Shown piece after piece: positions 8,135-16,641 of a DNA stretch of 64,000 bases. Source of the DNA: Antarctobacter sediminis (GTDB lineage: Bacteria > Pseudomonadota > Alphaproteobacteria > Rhodobacterales > Rhodobacteraceae); assembly GCF_019218285.1 (NCBI RefSeq), contig NZ_JAHUZG010000009.1, positions 1-64,000 on the forward strand, in the 5' to 3' direction. How positions within the stretch are numbered: the stretch's first letter is position 1; the number at the start of each line of letters is the position of its first letter. A program made the translations under genes and the position numbers. Under the pieces are notes generated by a model. That model was not told the DNA's origin, did no database searches, and was given only the letters and a program-made list of their open reading frames with translations.

Positions 8135-9211
8135 ATGCAGGTTTTGTTCAAAACCAGCTATGATCAGGACATCGACCACCTGCCCAAACGCGGAGAGAAG
8201 ATCCGCGTCGGGCTGGCCCTTCTGGCCGCTGCCCTCCTGCCCCTGCTGGTCGATCCCTATTACCTGACCGAAATCGGGATGCTGTTTGTCTACATCGTGG
8301 CCGGGGTCGGCCTGATGCTGCTGGTGGGGTTTACCGGGCAGGTCAGCTTTGGTCACTCGGCCTTTCTGGGCATCGGTGCCTATGGGCATGCCGTGTTCCT
8401 GACCATGGGGCTGCCCTTTCTTGTGTCGCTGGCGCTGTCGGTTGCACTGGCCGGGATTGCGGGCCTGATCCTTGGCCGGTCGGCGTCGCGAATGCACGGG
8501 TTCTACCTTGCCATTGCGACGCTGGTCTTCGCCGTGCTGGTCGAAACCATGATCGGCGAATGGGAACATGTGACCGGCGGCCATGCCGGGATCGCGGTGC
8601 CCGACATTCAGATCCTTGGCCTGTACCTGACCGACCCGGCGCAACAGTATTACCTTGACCTTGTCATCACCGTTTTCGTTCTGCTGGCTGTCGCGAACCT
8701 GATGCGCGGACCAACCGGGCGGGCCTTTCAGGCGATCCGCGACTCGGAACTTTCGGCGCGGTCGCTGGGGGTGAATGTCGCCTGGCACAAGATCAAGGCC
8801 TTTGGTCTGAGCGCGGCCATCACCGGGCTGGCCGGGGTGCTGATGGCGCATCACCTGTTTTACCTCTCGCCCGAAACCTTTGGCATCAATGAATCGCTGC
8901 GCCTGCTGTTGATGGTTGTGGTGGGCGGCATGGGTTCGTTGCTGGGGGCGGTTCTGGGGGCGATCTTTATCACCGCACTGCCCTTCGGAATCAGCCTGTT
9001 GCGCAGCGCGCTGCCCGACGGCATCGCCAATCAGGCCGGGCTGGAGCCGCTGCTGTTCGGCGTCGTGATCGTGCTGGTGCTGATCTATGCACCCGAAGGC
9101 ATGGCTGGCCGCTGGCACAAGTTCCGGCTCTTTCTTGAAACCTTCCCCTACTACAAGCGCGCGAGCTTCGTGCGGCAGAAAAGCTATCTCAAGACGGAGC
9201 GGATGCGATGA
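8135..9211 (+). CDS. livM: branched-chain-type ABC transporter permease (LivM family)
   Basis: 358 residues with the LivM signature GFTGQVSFGHSAFLGIGAYGHA, then FQAIRDSELSARSLGVNVAWHKIKAFGLSAAITGLAG and VVGGMGSLLGAVLGA. It is 3 nt downstream of livH, and its stop overlaps the livG start (ATGA). The N-terminal 25 residues or so are hydrophilic (DQDIDHLPKRGEKIR), as in several alphaproteobacterial LivM proteins. It pairs with LivH. Confidence 0.92.
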   Translation: MQVLFKTSYDQDIDHLPKRGEKIRVGLALLAAALLPLLVDPYYLTEIGMLFVYIVAGVGLMLLVGFTGQVSFGHSAFLGIGAYGHAVFLTMGLPFLVSLALSVALAGIAGLILGRSASRMHGFYLAIATLVFAVLVETMIGEWEHVTGGHAGIAVPDIQILGLYLTDPAQQYYLDLVITVFVLLAVANLMRGPTGRAFQAIRDSELSARSLGVNVAWHKIKAFGLSAAITGLAGVLMAHHLFYLSPETFGINESLRLLLMVVVGGMGSLLGAVLGAIFITALPFGISLLRSALPDGIANQAGLEPLLFGVVIVLVLIYAPEGMAGRWHKFRLFLETFPYYKRASFVRQKSYLKTERMR

Positions 9212-9975
9212 ACCGGCTTGAAGTTGAAAACCTGTCCGTCGAATTCGGTGGCGTGCGGGCCGTGGACGGCGTGTCCTTCATGGTCGAACCGGGCGAGATC
9301 TTTGCCATCATCGGCCCCAACGGCGCGGGCAAATCGACGATCTTCAACCTGCTCAGCCGGATCTACACCCCTTCCGGAGGCACGCTGCGCTATGGGGCGC
9401 ATGACCTGCTGGCCGCCGAACCGCACCGCGTGGTGGATTTCGGCATCGCACGGACCTTTCAGAACATCGAATTGTTCGAAAACGCGACCGTGCTGCAAAA
9501 CCTGCTGGTCGGGCGTCATCGCCACACCCGCCGCAACCTGCTGGCCGAGATGATCTTTCCCGGAAAGGTCCGCGCCGAGGAACGCGAACACCGCATGGCG
9601 GTCGAGGGCGTGATCGATCTGCTCGACATGTCCCATCTGCGCGATGAACGCATCCGCGACCTGCCCTATGGCGCGCGCAAGAACGTCGAGATCGCCCGCG
9701 CCCTGTGCTCCGAACCTTCGCTGTTGCTGCTGGATGAACCGGCCTCGGGTCTGAACAACGAGGAAACCGACGATCTGGCCTTTTGGCTGGAGGACATCCG
9801 CGACGATCTGGGCATCACCATGATGATGGTCGAACACGACATGTCGCTGGTCAACCGCATGGCCGACAGAGTGCTGGCGCTGAACAACGGCGCGCCTCTC
9901 GCGCTTGGCACGGCGGCCGAGGTGCAATCCGACCCCACGGTGCAGGCCGCCTACCTTGGAGGAGCCAATGCCTGA
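9208..9975 (+). CDS. livG: branched-chain-type ABC transporter ATP-binding protein (LivG family)
   Basis: 255 residues. Walker A GPNGAGKST, a signature region of the LivG type (DLPYGARKNVEIARAL, where LSGGQ is replaced as is normal in this subfamily), Walker B LLLLDEPASGLN and H-loop VEHDMSLV are all present. The start overlaps the livM stop by four bases. It energises uptake together with LivF. Confidence 0.93.
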   Translation: MNRLEVENLSVEFGGVRAVDGVSFMVEPGEIFAIIGPNGAGKSTIFNLLSRIYTPSGGTLRYGAHDLLAAEPHRVVDFGIARTFQNIELFENATVLQNLLVGRHRHTRRNLLAEMIFPGKVRAEEREHRMAVEGVIDLLDMSHLRDERIRDLPYGARKNVEIARALCSEPSLLLLDEPASGLNNEETDDLAFWLEDIRDDLGITMMMVEHDMSLVNRMADRVLALNNGAPLALGTAAEVQSDPTVQAAYLGGANA

Positions 9976-10741
9976 CCCTTTGCTGGAGGTGCGCAACCTC
10001 GAAACCTACTATGGCCCGATCATGGCGATCCGCGGTGTCAGCCTGTCGGTTGAACCGGGCGAGATGGTCGCCGTTCTGGGTGCCAATGGCGCGGGCAAGA
10101 CCACGCTGATGAAATCCATCTCGGGCGCGCTGGACACCCGCAAGGGGCGGGTCCTGCTGGAAGGGCAGGAAATTCAGGGACGCGATCCCGACTGGGTTGC
10201 CGCGCAGGGCGTGGCCCATGTGCCCGAGGGACGCGAGGTCTTTCCCTTTCTCAGCGTCCGCGAAAACCTTGCCATGGGGGCTTTCCGGCGTCGCGACCGC
10301 CGGGCCGTCGCCGAGGACCTTGAAAAGGTCTTTGAGTTCTTCCCGGTGCTGCGCACCTACGAGGCAAAGATGGCGGGATACCTGTCCGGCGGTCAGCAAC
10401 AGATGCTGGCGATCGGGCGCGGATACATGTCCCGCCCGCGCCTGATGATCCTCGACGAACCCAGCCTTGGGCTGTCACCCAAGCTGGTCGAAGAAATCTT
10501 TGGAATCGTCAAACGGCTGAACGACGAGGACGGCATGACCATCCTGCTGGTCGAGCAGAACGCCAACGTGGCGCTTCAGGTTTCGCGCCGCGCCTACGTG
10601 ATGGAGGTCGGCGGCGTGGTCATGGACGGCCGATCCCGGGACCTGCTGCAAAGTCAGGACATCAAGGAATTCTACCTCGGCCAAAAGGAACAGGGCGCGC
10701 GGGAAAACCGCCGCTGGAAAAAGCAGAAAACCTGGAGGTAG
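9968..10741 (+). CDS. livF: branched-chain-type ABC transporter ATP-binding protein (LivF family)
   Basis: 257 residues from the ATG at 9968, which overlaps the end of livG by eight bases and has GGAGG just upstream. The frame is open from 9905 but that part is unrelated. Motifs are complete: Walker A GANGAGKTT, signature YLSGGQQQMLAIGR, Walker B LMILDEPSLGLSP, H-loop VEQNANVAL. The C-terminus is slightly long and basic (RENRRWKKQKTWR). Confidence 0.93.
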   Translation: MPDPLLEVRNLETYYGPIMAIRGVSLSVEPGEMVAVLGANGAGKTTLMKSISGALDTRKGRVLLEGQEIQGRDPDWVAAQGVAHVPEGREVFPFLSVRENLAMGAFRRRDRRAVAEDLEKVFEFFPVLRTYEAKMAGYLSGGQQQMLAIGRGYMSRPRLMILDEPSLGLSPKLVEEIFGIVKRLNDEDGMTILLVEQNANVALQVSRRAYVMEVGGVVMDGRSRDLLQSQDIKEFYLGQKEQGARENRRWKKQKTWR

Positions 10742-10748
10742 GCGTGAG

Positions 10749-12605
10749 ATGAACCAGATATCCTCGATTGACGGCAGCGCGTTTGACCCCAAGGTTCACA
10801 GGATCGACGGCTGCGACACGGTGCCAAAGCTGTTCCTGAAAAAAGCGGCCGAGCGTGGCGACCGCATCGCCATGCGCGAAAAGGACTTTGGCCTCTGGCA
10901 GACCTATTCTTGGAAGGATTTTCACGACCGGGCCATGCGCATTGCCCATGGGCTGCGCAAACTGGGCCTGAACAAAGGCGATGTGGTTTCGATCCTGTCC
11001 GAGGACTGCAAGGAATGGGTCTGGGCCGATATGGGCGTGATGCTGGCTGGTGGCACCGTCAACGGCATCTATCCCACCTACCAGCCCGCGCAATTGTCTT
11101 ATGTCCTGTCCGACAGCGGCACCCGCGTGCTGTTCGTCGAGGGCGAGGAACAACTCGACAAATACATCGAGATCCGCGACGAGGTGCCCGGCGTCGAAGC
11201 CGTGTTCTTCTTCGATGACAAAGGCCTGCGTACCTTTCGGGACGACCGCATCCAGCCCATCGAACACCTGTATGAAACCGGCGGGCTGGCCTGGCGCGAA
11301 CATCCGGGCGAGATCGAAAAGATCGTTGCGGACACCTCGCCCGACGATCTTGGCATCCTTTGCTACACGTCCGGCACCACCGGGCGGCCCAAGGGGGCGA
11401 TGATCCCGCAGCGGGCGCTGGTCTTTCAGATGACGCTGGCCCCGGATCATTTCCGCATCGGGCCGGATGACGAACTGTTGACCTACCTGCCGCTGTGCCA
11501 TGTGGCGGAACGGCTGTTTTCGCTTTGCATGCCGCTGGCGACGGGGGCGACCATCAACTTTGCCGAATCCCCGGACTCGGTGCCTCAGAACCTCAAGGAA
11601 CTGTCGCCGACGGTGGTTTTCGGCGTGCCCCGCATCTGGGAGAAATCCTATTCCCGGATCAACACGCTGATGAGCGAGGCCACATGGATCGGCAAGACTG
11701 TCTATGGGCTGGCCCGCAAGCTGGGCGAACGGCGCGCGGACAAGCTGATCGCGGGTCAGCCGCTTTCACCGCTGGACAGGCTGGGGTTCGCGCTGGCCGA
11801 CCGGTTGGTGTTCCACAACATCAAGCAGTTGATCGGGCTGGACCGGGCACAGTTCCTTGCCTCGGGGGCGGCACCGATTTCGGAAAGCCTGCTGCGCTGG
11901 TATCTCAGCCTCGGCCTGCCCATCGTCGAGGTCTATGGCCAGACCGAGATGGGGATCGCCACGCTGACCCGCGCGGGCACGTTCAAACCGGGCACCGTCG
12001 GCCCCGCCGTGCCCGGTGTCAGCCTCAAGCTGGCCGAAAGCGGCGAAATCCTGATCCGCTCGGACGGCGGGTTCACCGGCTACCTGAACCTGCCCGAGAA
12101 AACCGCCGAAACGCTTGTGGACGGCTGGATTCACACCGGCGATGTGGGCCAGCTGGACGAGGATGGCAGCCTGCGGATCACCGACCGGATCAAGGACATC
12201 ATTATCACCGCGGGCGGCAAGAACATCACCCCCAGCCAGATCGAGAACGAGCTGAAATTCTCGCCCTACATTTCGGACAGCGTGGTGGTGGGCGACAAGC
12301 GCAAGTACCTGACGGTGCTCATCATGATCGACAAGGAAAACGTCGAACATTTCGCCCAGATGAACGCCATCCCCTTCACCGACTACCGTTCACTTTGTGC
12401 GCGGCCCGAGATCGTCGATCTGATCGACGGCGAGATCGCCAAGGTAAACACGCGGTTCTCGCCGGTGGAGCAGATCAAGAAGTTCCGCCTGATCGACGTG
12501 CTGCTGACCGCCGAGGATGAGGAACTGACGCCCACGATGAAGCTCAAGCGCAGCTTCGTCAGCGAGAAATACAGCGCGCTGATCGACCAGATGTACGGCG
12601 CGTAA
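10749..12605 (+). CDS. AMP-forming acyl-CoA ligase (long-chain/FadD15-like)
   Basis: 618 residues of the ANL superfamily. The ATP-binding motif CYTSGTTGRPKGA, the adenylation motif VYGQTEMG, the hinge WIHTGDVGQLDEDGSLRITDR followed by KDIIITAGGKNITPSQIE, and the C-terminal lysine region TPTMKLKRSFV are all intact, so it should make an acyl-adenylate and then the CoA thioester. It lies between the transporter ATPase and its binding protein, so it probably activates the imported acid before the B12 rearrangement. By length and order it resembles long-chain ligases, but those sequences do not predict chain length well. Confidence 0.9.
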   Translation: MNQISSIDGSAFDPKVHRIDGCDTVPKLFLKKAAERGDRIAMREKDFGLWQTYSWKDFHDRAMRIAHGLRKLGLNKGDVVSILSEDCKEWVWADMGVMLAGGTVNGIYPTYQPAQLSYVLSDSGTRVLFVEGEEQLDKYIEIRDEVPGVEAVFFFDDKGLRTFRDDRIQPIEHLYETGGLAWREHPGEIEKIVADTSPDDLGILCYTSGTTGRPKGAMIPQRALVFQMTLAPDHFRIGPDDELLTYLPLCHVAERLFSLCMPLATGATINFAESPDSVPQNLKELSPTVVFGVPRIWEKSYSRINTLMSEATWIGKTVYGLARKLGERRADKLIAGQPLSPLDRLGFALADRLVFHNIKQLIGLDRAQFLASGAAPISESLLRWYLSLGLPIVEVYGQTEMGIATLTRAGTFKPGTVGPAVPGVSLKLAESGEILIRSDGGFTGYLNLPEKTAETLVDGWIHTGDVGQLDEDGSLRITDRIKDIIITAGGKNITPSQIENELKFSPYISDSVVVGDKRKYLTVLIMIDKENVEHFAQMNAIPFTDYRSLCARPEIVDLIDGEIAKVNTRFSPVEQIKKFRLIDVLLTAEDEELTPTMKLKRSFVSEKYSALIDQMYGA

Positions 12606-12650
12606 ACCGACGGCCAGCCATGCCGACAGATATTCAGGGAGGAGACCAGA

Positions 12651-13817
12651 ATGACACGCAGAACACTTCAGGCCGCCGCGCTTGCGCTTTGCCTTGGCGG
12701 GGCCGCGCTGGCCGATACGCAGGGTGTGACCGATACGGAAATCCGTATAGGATCGTATTCGGACCTGTCCGGGCCGGTTGCAGTCTGGGGCGTCGCGGCC
12801 ACCAACGGCCAGCGCATGCGCTATGACGAGGTGAACGCCGAAGGCGGCATTCACGGCCGCAAGATCACCTTCCTTGTCGAGGACATGCAGTATCAGGTGC
12901 CGCTGGCCGTCCGTGCCGCCAACCGCCTTGTGAACCGAGACAAGGTTTTCGCCATGGTGGCCAATGTCGGCACGCCGCACAATAACGCCACCATGCCGAA
13001 ACAGCTTGCAGCGGGCGTTCCCAACGTCTTTCCGCTGACCGCGGCGCTGTCGATGTTCGAACCGGCCAACCCGCTGACCATCGGCTATCTGACCAGCTAC
13101 CGCGACCAGACCGTCGGCGGGATGAAATACCTCGTCGAAGCGACCGGCAAGAAAAAGGTCTGCCTGCAAACCCAGGCCACCGATTTCGGCGCCGAGGTCG
13201 AACTTGGCTTTGACGCGGCGGTCAGGGATCTGGGCCTTGAGGTCACCGCCGTCGGACGCCACCGCACCGCCGAAACCGAATTCACCGGTTCGGTGACCAG
13301 CCTCAAGAATTCGGGCTGTGAGATCCTTGTGCTGGGCACTTTCGTCCGGGACACGTTGCAAATGTACACCGCCGTGCGCGAGGCGGGCTGGGACGTGCCG
13401 GTGATCGGGAACATGGTGCCGCTGATCCCGCTGATCGCGGAAACGCCCGAGATGGACGGATTGTACGTGGCCGCGCCTTTTGCCCTGCCGGATTTCGAGG
13501 CCGCCCGGGAAACCGCCCCAGCCGTGCACGACTGGTACACCCGCTACGTCGCGGAATTCGGGCAGGAGCCGAACCCGCAGGCGCAGATCGGCTATGTCAT
13601 GGCCGACCTCGTGGTGACTGCGCTCAAGGCGGCGGGTCCGGATGTGACGGCGGAAAGCTTCATGCAGGCGTTCAACGGGATTTCCGACTATCGCGATATC
13701 TTTGACGGCCCCAATATCTCGTACAGCAAGACCAAGCGCAGCGGCATGGACAGCCTGATCCTGTCACAGGTGCAGAACGGCGAATGGGTCGTTATAAAGG
13801 AAGAACTTCCGTTTTGA
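12651..13817 (+). CDS. branched-chain-type ABC transporter substrate-binding protein (LivK family)
   Basis: 388 residues. A signal peptide (MTRRTLQAAALALCLGGAALA) is followed by the type I periplasmic-binding fold: GVTDTEIRIGSYSDLSGPVAVWGVAATNGQRMRYDEVNAEGGIHGRKI is characteristic. It has a strong GGGAGGAG ribosome-binding site. It completes the LivHMGF transporter upstream and sets which acid enters the pathway. Binding proteins of this subgroup often serve acids rather than amino acids. Confidence 0.9.
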   Translation: MTRRTLQAAALALCLGGAALADTQGVTDTEIRIGSYSDLSGPVAVWGVAATNGQRMRYDEVNAEGGIHGRKITFLVEDMQYQVPLAVRAANRLVNRDKVFAMVANVGTPHNNATMPKQLAAGVPNVFPLTAALSMFEPANPLTIGYLTSYRDQTVGGMKYLVEATGKKKVCLQTQATDFGAEVELGFDAAVRDLGLEVTAVGRHRTAETEFTGSVTSLKNSGCEILVLGTFVRDTLQMYTAVREAGWDVPVIGNMVPLIPLIAETPEMDGLYVAAPFALPDFEAARETAPAVHDWYTRYVAEFGQEPNPQAQIGYVMADLVVTALKAAGPDVTAESFMQAFNGISDYRDIFDGPNISYSKTKRSGMDSLILSQVQNGEWVVIKEELPF

Positions 13818-13824
13818 GTGACAG

Positions 13825-13846
13825 GCGCCCGGTCCCGGCCGGGCGC
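13825..13846 (+). other. stem-loop between the binding-protein and MerR genes
   Basis: GCGCCCGG at 13825-13832 pairs perfectly with CCGGGCGC at 13839-13846 around a six-base loop. No run of T follows, so it is not a classic terminator. It could protect the 3' end of the highly expressed binding-protein message or cause partial attenuation. Confidence 0.5.
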
Positions 13847-13866
13847 AACGATACATGGAGCCCGCA

Positions 13867-14418
13867 ATGACCGCACCCCGCGTCCGTACCATCGGTCAGG
13901 AATTCGAAGGCCAGACCGCTTCGGCGGAACCGGACCTGTTCACGATCTCGGAAATCGCCGAACAGGTCGGCGTCAGTGAAAAGACCATTCGGTTCTACGA
14001 AGAAAAAGGCCTGATCAAACCGGCGAGGCTGGGCGGGCAGCGGGTCTTTACCCGTGCCGATCGGGGGCGGATCCGGATCATCGTCCGGTCGAGCCAGCAG
14101 ATCGGCCTGTCCCTGCACCAGATCGGCAAATACCTCGAAGCCTATGACGCCAGCGCCGACGAACTGGACGCGATCAAGACCCTGTATCGCTACACCTACG
14201 GCTTTCTCGAAGATTTCCAGAAACGGCGCGCCGCGCTGGACGAAGGAATCCGCGGGCTGGACCAGATCCTGACATTCGCCGTCGAACGGTTGCAGGAAAA
14301 CGGCGTGACTCAGGAAGAATTCGAAGAGCTCGACCGCACGGCAGAGGCCCCGGCCCGCGCCCGCACCGGACGCAAGCCCAAAGACGCCAAGCCGGCCGGG
14401 ACCGAACCGGACGGTTGA
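13867..14418 (+). CDS. MerR family transcriptional regulator
   Basis: 183 residues from the ATG at 13867 (an in-frame ATG at 13855 adds four residues). The MerR DNA-binding domain FTISEIAEQVGVSEKTIRFYEEKGLIKPAR is followed by a long helix ending in the dimerising region, and then a Lys/Pro/Ala-rich tail. It lacks the cysteines of metal sensors, so a small organic ligand such as an acyl-CoA is likelier, as in the LiuR-type MerR regulators of branched-chain acid catabolism. It is the second regulator of this island and stands at the head of the thiolase-hydratase-SDR half. Confidence 0.87.
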   Translation: MTAPRVRTIGQEFEGQTASAEPDLFTISEIAEQVGVSEKTIRFYEEKGLIKPARLGGQRVFTRADRGRIRIIVRSSQQIGLSLHQIGKYLEAYDASADELDAIKTLYRYTYGFLEDFQKRRAALDEGIRGLDQILTFAVERLQENGVTQEEFEELDRTAEAPARARTGRKPKDAKPAGTEPDG

Positions 14419-14493
14419 TCCGCCCGGTCTGACAGACCCGGCCCGGACGGGCACAGCATCATCAGTTTCACAAGACCAGGAGTTGGGCATCCC

Positions 14494-15678
14494 ATGACCC
14501 AAGACATCTTTCTTTGTGCCGGAAAACGGACACCCTTCGGAGATTTTGGAAAATCTCTCAAGGACATAGAAGGCACGGATCTGGCAATTCATGCCGCCCG
14601 CGCGACGCTGGCCGCCAATGCCCTGGACGCTGAGAAGGTCGATCACCTCGTCTGCGGGAATGTCATTCCCGTGGGGCAGGGCGGGCTGTTTTCGTCGCGG
14701 GTGACGGCGCTGGGGGCCGGAATGCGCGAGGACAGTTGCGCGCTGAACGTGTCGCGCGCCTGCGGGTCGGGCACACAGGCCATTGTTTCTGCCGCCGAAC
14801 AGATCATCTCGGGGCACAGCCGCCTTGCGCTGGCGGGAGGCTATGAAAACGCCTCGCGCGTGCCCTACGTGCTGACCGGTGGCCGCTGGGGCATGAAGCG
14901 GGGTGCCGGAGAGGTGCTCGACATGATCGACTACGCCTACCGCGACCCGTTCGACCTGTCGCTGATGGGCGAAACCGCCGAAAACCTGACCGAGGATTAC
15001 GGCTATCTGCGCCAAGACATGGACGACTATGCGCTGACTTCGCAGCAGCGCGCCGGCGCCGCGATCAGCTCTGGTTTTCTGGCCCGCCAGATTGCGCCCA
15101 TCGACGTGCCCGAGAAAAAGGGCACGCGGCTGTTCGAAACGGACGAATTTCCCCGCCCCCAGATCACCCGCGACAAGCTGGCGACGCTGAAACCGGCGTT
15201 CCGCGCGGGCGGGCAGGTCACGGCTGGCAATTCCAGCGGTCTGACCGACGGCGCGGCCTTCCTTTTGGTCTGCAACAGCGATGCGGCCCGCGCCAACGGG
15301 CTCACCCCGCGCGCGCGGCTGGTAGACTGGGAAATCGTCGGTGTGCCGCCGCGCATCATGGGCTGTGGTCCGGTGCCCGCCATCGACCGGCTGCTGAAAC
15401 GGCGCGGTATGACCGTGGACGACATCGACTATTTCGAGATCAACGAAGCCTTTGCCGTCGTGAACCTGCACGCCGAACGGATGCTGAACATCCCGCGTGA
15501 CCGGACCAACCTTTACGGCGGCGGCATTTCCATCGGCCACCCGCCCGGCGCAACCGGCGTGCGCATGACGCTGACGGCTTTCGACCATCTTGATGACACC
15601 GGCGGGCGCTATGCGATCATCTCGATGTGTCTTGGCGCGGGGCAGGGCATGGCCGTGCTGATCGAACGTGCGGGCTGA
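14494..15678 (+). CDS. acetyl-CoA acetyltransferase / 3-ketoacyl-CoA thiolase
   Basis: 394 residues with the full thiolase triad: nucleophile C90 in SRACGSGTQAI, H349 in GGGISIGHPPGATG and C379 in CLGAGQG, plus the conserved FEINEAFAVVNLH. It should cleave the 3-ketoacyl-CoA made by the adjacent SDR, giving acetyl-CoA or propionyl-CoA plus a shorter acyl-CoA. It stands 75 nt after the MerR gene with its own ribosome-binding site, and its end is followed at once by the hydratase gene. Confidence 0.93.
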   Translation: MTQDIFLCAGKRTPFGDFGKSLKDIEGTDLAIHAARATLAANALDAEKVDHLVCGNVIPVGQGGLFSSRVTALGAGMREDSCALNVSRACGSGTQAIVSAAEQIISGHSRLALAGGYENASRVPYVLTGGRWGMKRGAGEVLDMIDYAYRDPFDLSLMGETAENLTEDYGYLRQDMDDYALTSQQRAGAAISSGFLARQIAPIDVPEKKGTRLFETDEFPRPQITRDKLATLKPAFRAGGQVTAGNSSGLTDGAAFLLVCNSDAARANGLTPRARLVDWEIVGVPPRIMGCGPVPAIDRLLKRRGMTVDDIDYFEINEAFAVVNLHAERMLNIPRDRTNLYGGGISIGHPPGATGVRMTLTAFDHLDDTGGRYAIISMCLGAGQGMAVLIERAG

Positions 15679-15685
15679 GACCGTC

Positions 15686-16186
15686 ATGGACGCCGCCGCG
15701 CACCCTGGCTTGTTCGACCGGCAGACGGTCGGCCAAGCCACCACGCCGCAAGAAATCCACGTCGACCGCGCCAGCCTGATCCGCTTTGCCGAGGTCATTG
15801 GCGAAACCGATCCGGTCTTTCTAAGCGTCAAGGCCGCGCGCGCGGCGGGGCACCCGGACATCGTGGCCCCGCCAACCTACGCGGCGGTCATCGACATGGC
15901 GGCGATGCAGGATGCGGCCCGTGCCGGGGTGCCGGATGTACACGCGCTGATCCGGGCCGATTTCCGCTATCTCCTGCATGGCGAGGAAACCTATCACTAT
16001 CACGGTCCGATCCACGCCGGGGACAGGCTGTACCATCAGACCACCGTTCTTGGCTTTTCGGACGCAGGCGGCGGACGGATGGAACTGGCCCGGCTGGAAA
16101 CCGTGATCCGCCATCCCGATCGCGGACCTTTGGTGACCTGCCAGCGGACGCTGGTGCATCGGCTGGACACAGGAGCAGAGCGATGA
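15686..16186 (+). CDS. MaoC-like hot-dog protein (FAS1-type dehydratase N-terminal family)
   Basis: 166 residues from the ATG at 15686; an in-frame GTG at 15668 overlapping the thiolase is the alternative. The protein resembles the non-catalytic half of double hot-dog (R)-hydratases: HVDRASLIRFAEVIGETDPVF, HPDIVAPPTYAAVIDM, then YHYHGPIHAGDRLYHQTTV. In related bacteria such halves are separate polypeptides that pair with a catalytic MaoC partner. The next gene, overlapping by four bases, is such a partner, so the two most probably form a heteromeric enoyl-CoA hydratase. Confidence 0.82.
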   Translation: MDAAAHPGLFDRQTVGQATTPQEIHVDRASLIRFAEVIGETDPVFLSVKAARAAGHPDIVAPPTYAAVIDMAAMQDAARAGVPDVHALIRADFRYLLHGEETYHYHGPIHAGDRLYHQTTVLGFSDAGGGRMELARLETVIRHPDRGPLVTCQRTLVHRLDTGAER

Positions 16187-16626
16187 CCGCCACGCAACCG
16201 CCCCCTGAGACCGCCCGGACAGGCGACAGCATCGGAAAGCTGACCTTCGGCCCCATCTCGCGCCGGACGCTGGCGCTTTATGCGGGGGTATCGCTGGATC
16301 ACAACCCGATCCACATCGACATCGACTTTGCCCGCAAGGCAGGTCAGCCGGATGTCTTTGCGCATGGCATGTTGGGCATGGCGCAATTCGGGCGGCTGGT
16401 GACGGGATGGGCCGGGGCCGCGCGGATCAGCGCCCTGTCCGCCCGCTTTGTCGCCATCGTTCCGGTCCACGCGGAACTGCACGTGACAGGCACGGTAACG
16501 GACCGCCGCGCCCAAGGTGACGAAACTGAACTGGAGCTCGCACTGCGGGCTGTTCTTCAGGATGGAACGCCGGTGCTGAAAGGCAGCGCCACGGTCCACC
16601 TTGCCGCCGCTTCACAGATTTCCTGA
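16183..16626 (+). CDS. MaoC-type (R)-specific enoyl-CoA hydratase subunit
   Basis: 147 residues. The hydratase-2 motif with catalytic Asp and His is clear in AGVSLDHNPIHIDIDFAR, followed by VFAHGMLGMAQFG. It should hydrate the 2-enoyl-CoA from the acyl-CoA dehydrogenase to the (R)-3-hydroxyacyl-CoA. Its start overlaps the previous hot-dog gene (ATGA), pointing to a two-subunit enzyme. Hydratase-2 gives the (R) product, so the following SDR must be (R)-specific, unlike the crotonase/FadB route. Confidence 0.88.
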   Translation: MTATQPPPETARTGDSIGKLTFGPISRRTLALYAGVSLDHNPIHIDIDFARKAGQPDVFAHGMLGMAQFGRLVTGWAGAARISALSARFVAIVPVHAELHVTGTVTDRRAQGDETELELALRAVLQDGTPVLKGSATVHLAAASQIS

Positions 16627-16641
16627 ACAGAAAGACGACAG

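Noticed and set aside
13792-15861. Minus-strand open frame of 689 codons opposite MerR and thiolase
   Set aside because: No recognisable motif; the thiolase triad on the plus strand is complete.
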